In this document: positions 1 to 5,829 of the stretch, in pieces
How the letters are laid out: each line of letters opens with the position of its first letter
How positions within the stretch are numbered: the stretch's first letter is position 1
Assembly (NCBI GenBank): GCA_002438575.1
Contig: DJPP01000112.1
Coordinates: 1-8,695 of the forward strand
Direction: 5' to 3'
DNA: 8,695 bases
Origin: Oscillospiraceae bacterium UBA6409
GTDB taxonomy: Bacteria > Bacillota > Clostridia > Oscillospirales > Oscillospiraceae
Notes under the pieces: model-generated
Seen by the model: the letters and a program-made list of their open reading frames with translations, nothing else
What the model was told of the DNA's origin: nothing
Databases searched by the model: none
Position numbers and translations under genes: made by a program

Positions 1-23
1 TTCAAATCCGGGTGTCACCTCCA
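1..23 (+). tRNA. tRNA 3' end, probably tRNA-Cys (partial)
   Basis: The window opens inside a tRNA gene. A T-loop TTCAAAT (1-7) is followed by the 3' half of the T-stem CCGGG (8-12), the 3' acceptor strand TGTCACC (13-19), discriminator T (20) and an encoded CCA (21-23). The implied 5' acceptor strand, GGTGACA, together with the U discriminator fits Firmicute tRNA-Cys. Glycine tRNAs also carry U73 but usually start GCGG or GCAG. The anticodon lies outside the window, so the identity is inferred from the acceptor stem and discriminator only. Confidence 0.85.
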
Positions 24-416
24 TATGAATGAGAGCCGCTTTTCGAACATTTTTATCGAAAAGCGGCTCTCTTCACGCTTTTGTGGCAGCTCTGTTCTAA
101 TGTGCTCCGGCAGCTTCACCGGTTTTTGGGCTGGGTGCTTCGGATCAGACAGCCGTTCCGGCTTCATGCAGATGGGGCTTTCAAAAAAGTTATGCATATC
201 GTGCTGGTTGCTGAAATTCCATTTGTGCCCCTTGTTCCACATACAGGCAATCATTTCGCAGCTGTTCAAAAAGCCATTTCTAAATATCTTTGGCGCTGGG
301 TTTGTCTTGTGCCAAATGAAAAACTGAAACGTATCAAACTCACTGTCAAACGCTTCGTGCCATTCCCTAACATGAGCTGTTGTGCTTTGCAACGAGAGCT
401 TTTTATTAAGCGCCAA
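15..416 (-). pseudogene. DNA methyltransferase fragment (beta-class N4/N6 type), truncated at both ends
   Basis: The 133-residue minus-strand frame carries the middle part of a site-specific DNA methyltransferase of the kind found on phages and integrative elements. Recognisable pieces are WHKTNPAP (about residues 35-42), NSCEMIACMW (51-60) and the conserved HPAQKPVKL (94-102) that normally precedes the SAM-binding FxGxG motif. The N-terminal DPPY catalytic motif and the C-terminal FxGxG motif are both absent, so it cannot be an active enzyme. Family similarity ends near residue 106 (about nt 99). The remaining frame only reads through the hairpin at 31-71 and stops inside the tRNA. The nominal start is a TTG with no clear ribosome binding site, and no homologous sequence is visible upstream in this frame. 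Its base composition is AT-richer than the rest of the window. It reads as a relic of transferred DNA. Confidence 0.75.
31..71 (+). terminator. Perfect 16-bp hairpin just after the tRNA, terminator-like
   Basis: GAGAGCCGCTTTTCGA (31-46) pairs perfectly with TCGAAAAGCGGCTCTC (56-71) around a 9-nt loop. It begins 8 nt after the tRNA CCA end, the usual place for a tRNA transcription terminator. The expected run of T after the stem is missing: the sequence continues TTCACGC. Either it terminates poorly, or the original tail was lost when the neighbouring methyltransferase-derived DNA joined here. Stem and loop are seen directly; the terminator role is inferred. Confidence 0.6.
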
Positions 417-479
417 GTCAGATTCTTGGCATATAGAGACGCTGCTGGAGACAGCGAAGCGAATTGAAACGAAGAATCT
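412..479. other. Nested dyads in gene-free DNA
   Basis: AGATTCTT (420-427) is the exact reverse complement of AAGAATCT (472-479). Inside lies a second stem, CGCTG (440-444) with CAGCG (452-456). A competing hairpin, GCCAAG (412-417) with CTTGGC (425-430), shares the left arm. This is part of the roughly 300-nt stretch 417-722, where no convincing gene is seen. The function is unknown: the arms could fold as RNA on either strand or be residue of a mobile element boundary. Confidence 0.4.
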
Positions 480-506
480 TTGCCCACACCCTGACCCTCA
501 CAGCAA

Positions 507-531
507 AACGACCGCCCAATGGGCGGTCGTT
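507..531 (-). terminator. Likely intrinsic terminator of the symporter operon
   Basis: AACGACCGCCC (507-517) and GGGCGGTCGTT (521-531) form a perfect 11-bp stem with a 3-nt loop. Read on the minus strand the stem runs into TTTTG, so it would end transcription coming from the symporter gene about 190 nt upstream. Read on the plus strand it is followed by CCCTTTTG, so weak two-way termination is possible. Confidence 0.65.
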
Positions 532-554
532 CCCTTTTGTTGTGGGGCGGAACA

Positions 555-652
555 GGCCCCCTGAAATGCCGGAAGCCCGGCCCGGCACAAGGCCGGACCG
601 GGCCCCGGCGCTGGAGGGGACCAGCACCGTTCGCTGAGGGGTCCAGGGGGGT
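555..652. other. GC-rich structured intergenic block, possible structured RNA or repeat
   Basis: About 100 nt between the symporter stop and the terminator hairpin are dense in complementary arms. GCCCGGCCCGGC (575-586) pairs with GCCGGACCGGGC (592-603) with one mismatch. TGCCGG (567-572) can instead pair with CCGGCA (582-587), which excludes the first stem. GGACCAGC (618-625) pairs with GCT (633-635) and GGTCC (640-644) across a bulge, and competes with GCTGG (610-614)/CCAGC (621-625). CCCCCT (557-562) and AGGGGG (645-650) could close the whole block. On the minus strand it lies in the 3' untranslated region of the symporter transcript. It matches no RNA family I recognise. Confidence 0.4.
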
Positions 653-722
653 AAACGCACAAAACGCGGGAAATGTCAATGCAGGGGGATTACGTTATCG
701 TTGTGTTATGCTGTGTCAGCCG

Positions 723-2114
723 TTACTTGGCAGCCTTCTTGGCTTCCTTGGCGGCCTTGTCAGCCAGGTAGTACATACCGGGAGTGTTGTAGTACTCCTT
801 CTGCAGGTCCTTCACCTGCTTGCACATCACCAGCAGGCCGATCATGTTCAGGATGACGATGACAGCCATGAAGCCGTCGGTGATCATGTACATGGTGGTC
901 ACGTTGGAGAACGCGCAGGCGATGCCGATGAACAGGGGATACATAAACACCCAGATCTTGGAGAACTTACGGCCGAACAGGATCTCAGCCTGGATCTGGC
1001 CGAAGAAGCCGGCGGAAATGATCGTGGAGAACACGAACAGGAACACCGTCACGGCGACGAAGATGGCGCCGAAGCTGCCGAACACGGACCGGAAAGCAGC
1101 CAGGGCCAGCTGGCCGGAGCTCAGACCCTCCTGGGTCCACACACCGGAGGACAGAACTGCCAGGGCGGTGATGGTGCAGATAACGATGGTATCCATGAAG
1201 ACTTCGAAGATACCGAACTGGGCCTGACGGATGGGGTGATCCGTATCGGCGGTGCAGTGACCGGCGATGGTGGAGCCCACGCCCGCCTCATTGGAGTACA
1301 CGCCGCGGGCAGCGCCCCAGCGGATAGCAGCCATGATGGTGGCGCCGGCGAAGCCGCCCACAGCGGCGCGGCCGGTGAAGGCATCTTGGAAGATCATGCC
1401 GATGACAGCGGGGATCTCGCCCACGTTGGCGAAGATGATGACCAGAGCGCCCAGCACGTACAGGCAGGCCATCACGGGAACCAGGATATCGGTGACGCTG
1501 GACACGCGCTTGAAGCCGCCGGCCAGGATGATGCCCACCAGAACGGCGATGATGATGCCGGTGACGGTCTGGTTTGCGCCGAAGATGTTGAACTGCTCAG
1601 CAGCGGAAACGCCCTGAGAGGCCAGGGAGGGAACCAGCTCGATCATGAAGAAGAAGGCGTAGCCGACGCCGAACACGACGCCGATCTTCTTGCCCAGACC
1701 GCGCAGGTAGTAGGCGGGGCCACCGACCCACTCGCCCACGTCGTTCTTACGACGGTACTTGATGCCCAGCGCGACCTCGCAGTACTTGGTGCACATGCCG
1801 AGGATAGCCAGGATCCAGATCCAGAACACGGCGCCGGGGCCGCCCAGAGCGATAGCCACGGGCACACCGACGATGTTGGAAGCGCCGACGGCGCAGGCCA
1901 GGGCCGCGAACGCGGCGGAGATGGGACGGACCTTGCCCTCTTCCTTCTTGGCGAACATCTTGCCGAAGGTCTGGCTCATGGCGTAGCCGAAGTGACGGAT
2001 CTGGGGGAAGCCCAGATAAATGGTCAGGAACAGACCGCCGCCGCCGATGAGGATCAGAATGGGAATGCCCCAGAACCAGTTACCAAAATCTTGGATAGCT
2101 TGCAGTATAACCAT
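723..2114 (-). CDS. Sodium:alanine/glycine symporter family (AGCS) transporter
   Basis: This 463-residue polytopic membrane protein belongs to the alanine/glycine:cation symporter family, which imports small amino acids with Na+ or H+. The length is normal for the family. The hallmark block SNIVGVPVAIALGGPGAVFW (79-98) lies on the substrate/cation path, RGVYSNEAGVGST (270-282) matches the family YSNEAG motif, and TDHPIRQAQFGIFEVFMDT (291-309) is another family signature. Hydrophobic segments recur from about residue 17 to 431, followed by a lysine-rich cytosolic tail. The ATG has an AAAGGAG site (2127-2121) with a 6-nt spacer, so the start is secure. It is the last gene of an operon after two hydrolases, suggesting that it takes up the conjugated substrate or moves the amino acid they release. 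The family is clear; the exact substrate is not. Where most members read G-T-G-N-I, this one has G-A-S-N-I. Confidence 0.93.
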   Translation of the reverse strand: MVILQAIQDFGNWFWGIPILILIGGGGLFLTIYLGFPQIRHFGYAMSQTFGKMFAKKEEGKVRPISAAFAALACAVGASNIVGVPVAIALGGPGAVFWIWILAILGMCTKYCEVALGIKYRRKNDVGEWVGGPAYYLRGLGKKIGVVFGVGYAFFFMIELVPSLASQGVSAAEQFNIFGANQTVTGIIIAVLVGIILAGGFKRVSSVTDILVPVMACLYVLGALVIIFANVGEIPAVIGMIFQDAFTGRAAVGGFAGATIMAAIRWGAARGVYSNEAGVGSTIAGHCTADTDHPIRQAQFGIFEVFMDTIVICTITALAVLSSGVWTQEGLSSGQLALAAFRSVFGSFGAIFVAVTVFLFVFSTIISAGFFGQIQAEILFGRKFSKIWVFMYPLFIGIACAFSNVTTMYMITDGFMAVIVILNMIGLLVMCKQVKDLQKEYYNTPGMYYLADKAAKEAKKAAK

Positions 2115-2159
2115 ACTTTTCTCCTTTCACGCGAAACAATAGGTGATTTTCTCTGTGAT

Positions 2160-2208
2160 TGCGCTTGTGCGTTTTGCGTTTTGTGCTTGGTGCGTTTTGT
2201 GCGTTCTG
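2160..2208. repeat. Short tandem TGCGTTTTG repeats upstream of the symporter
   Basis: TGCGTTTTG occurs at 2168-2176, 2175-2183 and 2191-2199, with a near copy TGCGTTCTG at 2200-2208 and degenerate copies at 2160-2167 and 2182-2190. On the coding (minus) strand this reads as CAAAACGCA units in the 124-nt gap between the peptidase stop and the symporter start. It should be single-stranded and unstructured in the mRNA. It may be a spacer, a regulator site or a processing region; no convincing promoter is visible in the gap. Confidence 0.6.
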
Positions 2209-2238
2209 ACAGGGTCTCTCAGCGTAGGGGGGGATAAC

Positions 2239-3900
2239 TCAGCTCAGCAGACGCTTCACCGTTTCATAGGTGATATTGGGAACATTCTGGAACGTCTGCC
2301 GCATATCCACGCGCTCGGTGAGCATATGTCCGTCGCGGCCGAAGGTACCGATATTGACAACGGGGACATCGATCTGACGGATCTTATCCACCGGGTGCGT
2401 GTATTTCACGCCGTACTGGGGCATATTCGTCTCCAGCGCCTGGATAGCCAGGGTGTCGTCGCACACGGCCATAAAGCTGGAGTCGGAGATGTAGGGGTAG
2501 AACATACGGGTCTTGATCTGGCGCTGGGCCTCGGGCCGCACCACCTCGATGGCGCTCTCCACCGCGTCCAGCAGAGCCTTTTCCTTGGCTGTGCGACCGG
2601 TCATCTCGATACGGGCGCTGAAGATGGAGCCGAAAAACACCACCACGGCGGGGGACTTATCCTCGGACCACTTCCAGGCCTCCTGCACTACACGCAGACC
2701 GAACAGCCGCAGGTCCAGCTCGGGATCGTCCTCGTGCAGCTTCACGGTGAACTCGTGAATGGCTTTCTTGAAGGCCTCGCCGTGCGCCGCTGCCAGCTCG
2801 TTGTAGAACTCGCTCCAGGTGTAGACCCGGGTCTTCCAGGGCAGCTGGTGGAAGTCCACCTTGCTCAGCTCGCAGAAGCGCTTGTACTGGGCGTTCAGGT
2901 ATTCCACCGTCTCGTCGAAGGCCTCTACGGCCATCTGCTTGCTCTTTTCCAGCACGATGGCGGGGTCCCAGCCGTGGGTGAAGAAGTTATAGTAGCCGAA
3001 GGCCGTCAGCGCCGTCTGCACGGTGTAGGGGCCCTTGGTGTCCATCTGCTTCAGGGAGATGGGCGGAATGGCCACCTCACCCTGGGCGATGTCGCACAGG
3101 TCAGTGTTCAGGGACATCTTGCGCGTGATGTTGGCCAGCACCAGGTTGGGATCCAGCGCGCTGAAGGCCTGGCCCACATGGGCTTCCTTGCCGAACACGG
3201 CGAAGCAGGGCAGCAGCTTGCCGATGCTGCCGTAGTAGATGTAGCGGTTCTCGTCGCCGGGAGCGTAGTTGGTGGAGTAGTCGGCGTTGATGCACGCCAC
3301 GTACTCGAAGTGCTCCTTCTCCTTCAGCTCCTCCAGCAGGTCCAGGGCGGTGATGATGCCCTTGGAGTTGTCCTCCTCGTCGCACTCGCCGATAGCCAGC
3401 AGGTTGCCGTCCAGCTCCTCGGGATGCTCAGAGAAGTACTGGATCAGGTACATATGGCCTGCCACACCGGACTTCATATCCAGCGCGCCGCGGCCGAACA
3501 GATACTCGCCGGACTCGATATCGTCAATGACCTCCTGGGGCAGCACGAACGTCTCGCGCAGCTTGGCGGGCAGTTCCTCGCAGCGGAACGCGTACTCGCG
3601 GATGGTGCCGAAATCGTCCACGCCCACGGTGTCGATGTGGCCGATGAGGATGACCGTGCGGTTGGAATTGCCCTTGGTGCCCTTCACATAGGCCAGCGTG
3701 CTGTGCCGCACCACAAAGTCGTTCTTGGTCTGGAAGCACTTGACCTGCTCGGGATGTGCCTGGAAGTAGGGCAGGGACATATAGAAGTCCTGCACATAGC
3801 GGGCCACGGCGCTCTCGCCGCCCGGCTCCTTGTTGATGCTGGGGATGGCGACCATCTCTTCCGTCAGCTGCTTGACCTTGTCAAAAGAATTTAATTTCAT
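2239..3900 (-). CDS. M20-family zinc metallopeptidase, RocB-like
   Basis: The 553-residue protein is an M20 amidohydrolase/peptidase, a family that cleaves peptide or N-acyl amide bonds with two zinc ions. The catalytic set is complete: GHIDTV (H88, D90), GRGALDMKSG (metal-bridging D141), CDEED (general base and ligand E175/E176), NADYS (D207) and the C-terminal GRDGHML (H525). HVG at 241-243 matches the lid-domain histidine that works across the dimer. It is much longer than ordinary M20 enzymes (about 400 residues). Length and overall layout resemble RocB of the Bacillus arginine-utilisation locus, a protein whose own reaction is not settled. No signal peptide is seen, so it should be cytosolic. 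The ATG has AAAGGAG (3914-3908) with a 7-nt spacer. It sits 29 nt downstream of the amidohydrolase gene and 124 nt upstream of the symporter gene. Hydrolysis of an acyl-amino acid or small peptide is inferred; the RocB assignment is by overall likeness, not proof of the same substrate. Confidence 0.9.
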   Translation of the reverse strand: MKLNSFDKVKQLTEEMVAIPSINKEPGGESAVARYVQDFYMSLPYFQAHPEQVKCFQTKNDFVVRHSTLAYVKGTKGNSNRTVILIGHIDTVGVDDFGTIREYAFRCEELPAKLRETFVLPQEVIDDIESGEYLFGRGALDMKSGVAGHMYLIQYFSEHPEELDGNLLAIGECDEEDNSKGIITALDLLEELKEKEHFEYVACINADYSTNYAPGDENRYIYYGSIGKLLPCFAVFGKEAHVGQAFSALDPNLVLANITRKMSLNTDLCDIAQGEVAIPPISLKQMDTKGPYTVQTALTAFGYYNFFTHGWDPAIVLEKSKQMAVEAFDETVEYLNAQYKRFCELSKVDFHQLPWKTRVYTWSEFYNELAAAHGEAFKKAIHEFTVKLHEDDPELDLRLFGLRVVQEAWKWSEDKSPAVVVFFGSIFSARIEMTGRTAKEKALLDAVESAIEVVRPEAQRQIKTRMFYPYISDSSFMAVCDDTLAIQALETNMPQYGVKYTHPVDKIRQIDVPVVNIGTFGRDGHMLTERVDMRQTFQNVPNITYETVKRLLS

Positions 3901-3929
3901 GTCTTAGCTCCTTTGTTGTGCTGCGCGTA

Positions 3930-5576
3930 TCAATCGCGGTGATATCTCTCAATGCCGGCCATATAGGTGTTCAGCACCTGGATGTCCTTGATGTCGTTTT
4001 CAGGGATGTGGAAGATGTCGCGGTCGATGACCACCATGTCGGCGAACTTGCCGGCCTCGATGGTGCCCATCAGGTCCTGGTCGCCGTTGGCATAGGCCAC
4101 GTTCTTGCTGTACATACACACCGCGTCATACACGGATACCTTCTCGTCGGGGTGATAGCCGCCCACGGGATAGCCGTCCATATCCTGACGGGTCACGGTG
4201 GCGTAGATGCCGATCCAGGGGTTGAAGCTCTCCACCGGTGCGTCGGAGCCGCCGGCCATGATCAGTCCCGCGTCCAGATACGTCTTCCAGGGATAGCTCA
4301 GCACGGCGCGTTCCTTGCCTACGCGCTCCTCGATCCAGTGCAGGTCGGTCATCAGGAACGTGGGCTGGATATCCAGCACGATCGGCAGCTTCTTCATGCG
4401 CTCGATCAGCTCCGGCGTGGCCATCTGGGCGTGGATGATCCGGAAGGGGAGACGCTTGGCCTGCTCCTCCGGCGTCATGCCGTCCTTCAGCCCCTGCTCA
4501 AGGCAGTACTCCACCGCGTCCAGGGTGATCTCCAGTGCCTTGTCGCCGATGCAGTGGGTGGCGGGCTGCAAACCGTGGCTGTATGCCTTGTACATTCTCT
4601 TGGCCAGGTCCTCGGGGCTGATGACCAGAATGCCGGTGTTGCCGGGATCGTCCGCGTAGTCGGTGTACAGCTTGGCGGAACGGGAACCCAGGGAGCCGTC
4701 AGAGAAGCTCTTGAAGCTGCCCATCCGCGCGGCGCGGTAGGGATCGTTCCGCTGCTCCGGCGTCAGGTTCTCCGGGTCGAACATATAGTCCAGGCACACG
4801 GCCATACGCACCGGCAGCTCGCCGCGGTCGCTGCGGGCCACATAGTCGGCGAAGTCCTCGTCATAGTGCCAGATCTCCGCGGCGTAGGTGTGCATCATGG
4901 TCACGCCCAGGCTGGAGGCCAGCGCCAGACCCTTCTTCATGCACTTCTCACGGGTGGCGGGCACCAGGAACGGGTCGGGGATCAGATTGTCGTAGATCTT
5001 GGAGGCCTGCTCACGGAAAATGCCGTTGGGGTTGCCATCGGCATCCAGCTCCACCAGGCCGCCGGGACCGTATACGTAGCCGTTGGTGATGTTGGCCTTT
5101 TCCAGCGCCATGGTGTTGGCCACCGCCGTGTGCAGGCACACGCGCTTGATGACGATGGGGTGATCGGTGCTGGCCTCGTCCAGGTCCAGACGGGTGGGCA
5201 GCCGGTCCTCGCAGTCCTTCCACTTGGACTGGTCAAAGTTGGAGCCCTTGATCCACTCGCCCTTGGGCGTCTCCGCCGCGCGGTCACGCAGCAGCTGCAG
5301 CGCCTCGGCGCGGGAGGTGGCGCCGCCCAGATCCACCGTGGTATAGGTCTGGCAGAAAGCGAAGAAGTGCAGGTGGGAGTCGCCCATGCCGGGCAGCACG
5401 GTCTTGCCCTGCAGATCAATGCTCTTCGCACAGTCAAAGCGCTCCAGCGCCTCTTCCTTTGTGCCCACATAGGCAAATTTGCCGTCCTTCAGCACCACTG
5501 CTTCCTTGCAGACGCCCGGCGCTTCCATCGTGTAGATCTTGCCGCCATAAAACAACGTATCAGCTTTGACCTTCAT
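3930..5576 (-). CDS. Metal-dependent amidohydrolase, YtcJ-like (Amidohydro_3)
   Basis: The 548-residue enzyme belongs to the amidohydrolase superfamily, YtcJ/N-substituted formamide deformylase-like group, which hydrolyses C-N bonds. A short N-terminal beta domain leads to the LPGMGDSHLH motif (metal ligands H68 and H70). Then come KSFSDG (289-294), ATHCIGD (H341), RIIHAQ (H382) and GGSDAP (catalytic D445). A C-terminal GTIEAGKFADMVVIDRD segment (504-520) closes the second beta domain. All expected ligands are present and the length is normal for the group. No signal peptide is visible. I chose the ATG at 5576, which has GAGGTG (5588-5583) 6 nt upstream. A GTG three codons earlier (5585) is in frame but overlaps that site. 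It is the first gene of the operon, opposite the XRE regulator. Cooperation with the downstream M20 peptidase on one amide substrate is inferred; the substrate cannot be read from the sequence. Confidence 0.9.
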   Translation of the reverse strand: MKVKADTLFYGGKIYTMEAPGVCKEAVVLKDGKFAYVGTKEEALERFDCAKSIDLQGKTVLPGMGDSHLHFFAFCQTYTTVDLGGATSRAEALQLLRDRAAETPKGEWIKGSNFDQSKWKDCEDRLPTRLDLDEASTDHPIVIKRVCLHTAVANTMALEKANITNGYVYGPGGLVELDADGNPNGIFREQASKIYDNLIPDPFLVPATREKCMKKGLALASSLGVTMMHTYAAEIWHYDEDFADYVARSDRGELPVRMAVCLDYMFDPENLTPEQRNDPYRAARMGSFKSFSDGSLGSRSAKLYTDYADDPGNTGILVISPEDLAKRMYKAYSHGLQPATHCIGDKALEITLDAVEYCLEQGLKDGMTPEEQAKRLPFRIIHAQMATPELIERMKKLPIVLDIQPTFLMTDLHWIEERVGKERAVLSYPWKTYLDAGLIMAGGSDAPVESFNPWIGIYATVTRQDMDGYPVGGYHPDEKVSVYDAVCMYSKNVAYANGDQDLMGTIEAGKFADMVVIDRDIFHIPENDIKDIQVLNTYMAGIERYHRD

Positions 5577-5636
5577 TTTGTACACCTCTCCAATTTCAAC
5601 GTAGTATTATTGTGATTTTGTACAGTTTTGCGTACG

Positions 5637-5650
5637 TAAGGTTTACCTTA
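5637..5650. promoter_or_regulatory. Palindrome at the operon start site, candidate operator
   Basis: TAAGGT-TT-ACCTTA is a perfect 6-2-6 palindrome. It lies just downstream of the minus-strand -10 box, at about +1 to +14 of the predicted transcript, a typical position for repressor binding. CGTACG (5631-5636) adjoins it. The palindrome is seen directly; regulator binding is inferred. Confidence 0.5.
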
Positions 5651-5656
5651 GTTGCC

Positions 5657-5685
5657 ATTATAACGGAAAATGGACCGGGTGGCAA
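5657..5685 (-). promoter_or_regulatory. Predicted promoter of the amidohydrolase-peptidase-symporter operon
   Basis: On the minus strand, TTGCCA (5685-5680) and TATAAT (5662-5657) are separated by 17 bp, a good vegetative sigma-A arrangement. The predicted start near 5650 gives a leader of about 74 nt before the amidohydrolase ATG. The -35 box lies inside the palindrome GGCAA-T-TTGCC (5681-5691), so binding there could block or control RNA polymerase. Confidence 0.7.
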
Positions 5686-5691
5686 TTTGCC
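5681..5691. promoter_or_regulatory. Palindrome over the operon -35 box
   Basis: GGCAA-T-TTGCC is a perfect 5-1-5 palindrome covering almost all of the minus-strand -35 element. It shares the core CAATTTG with the palindrome at 5712-5725, and the two cores begin 28 bp apart. It is a candidate binding site for the divergent XRE regulator. Confidence 0.45.
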
Positions 5692-5711
5692 GTCTGTTCC
5701 CCATGCGGAAC

Positions 5712-5725
5712 AATTTGTGCAAATT
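5712..5725. promoter_or_regulatory. AT-rich palindrome between the divergent promoters
   Basis: AATTTG-TG-CAAATT is a perfect 6-2-6 palindrome, extended imperfectly by flanking AAC and GTT. It lies between the two promoters, upstream of both -35 boxes, where an activator or shared repressor could act on both. Confidence 0.45.
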
Positions 5726-5748
5726 TTGTTTCCTGAACGGACCGTTTA

Positions 5749-5777
5749 TTGACATATTCGACGCATTTTGCTATAAT
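5749..5777 (+). promoter_or_regulatory. Consensus sigma-A promoter of the XRE regulator gene
   Basis: TTGACA (5749-5754) and TATAAT (5772-5777) both match consensus exactly with the optimal 17-bp spacer. The transcript should start near 5784, about 46 nt before the regulator ATG. This supports starting that protein at 5830 and rules out longer versions reaching into the promoter. Confidence 0.88.
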
Positions 5778-5829
5778 CGTTAAAAATCGGTGCAAAAATG
5801 AGCCTGAATTGATTTTGAGGAAATTGCCT

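Noticed and set aside
1..24. Minus-strand ATG at 24-22 opening a short frame off the left edge
   Set aside because: The bases are the 3' end of a tRNA on the plus strand, and no ribosome binding site precedes the ATG.
266..679. Open frames across the gene-free stretch on both strands
   Set aside because: They read through hairpins and GC-rich dyads, resemble no family and lack translation signals.
2160..2208. Tandem repeats as a CRISPR array
   Set aside because: The units are about 9 nt, partly overlapping, with no unique spacers and no cas genes.
519..5615. Three long plus-strand open frames (about 565-583 codons) opposite the symporter, peptidase and amidohydrolase genes
   Set aside because: They mirror GC-rich codon usage of the real minus-strand genes, give low-complexity His/Gly/Asp-rich proteins, and have no family motifs or ribosome binding sites. 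The minus-strand proteins have complete active sites.
5577..5656. Riboswitch in the operon leader
   Set aside because: The leader of about 74 nt shows only short palindromes and no recognisable aptamer or terminator/antiterminator pair.
5749..5829. Longer start for the XRE regulator at the TTG at 5749
   Set aside because: This TTG is the first triplet of a perfect -35 box, and the start would lie upstream of the transcript. The ATG at 5830 has a proper ribosome binding site.
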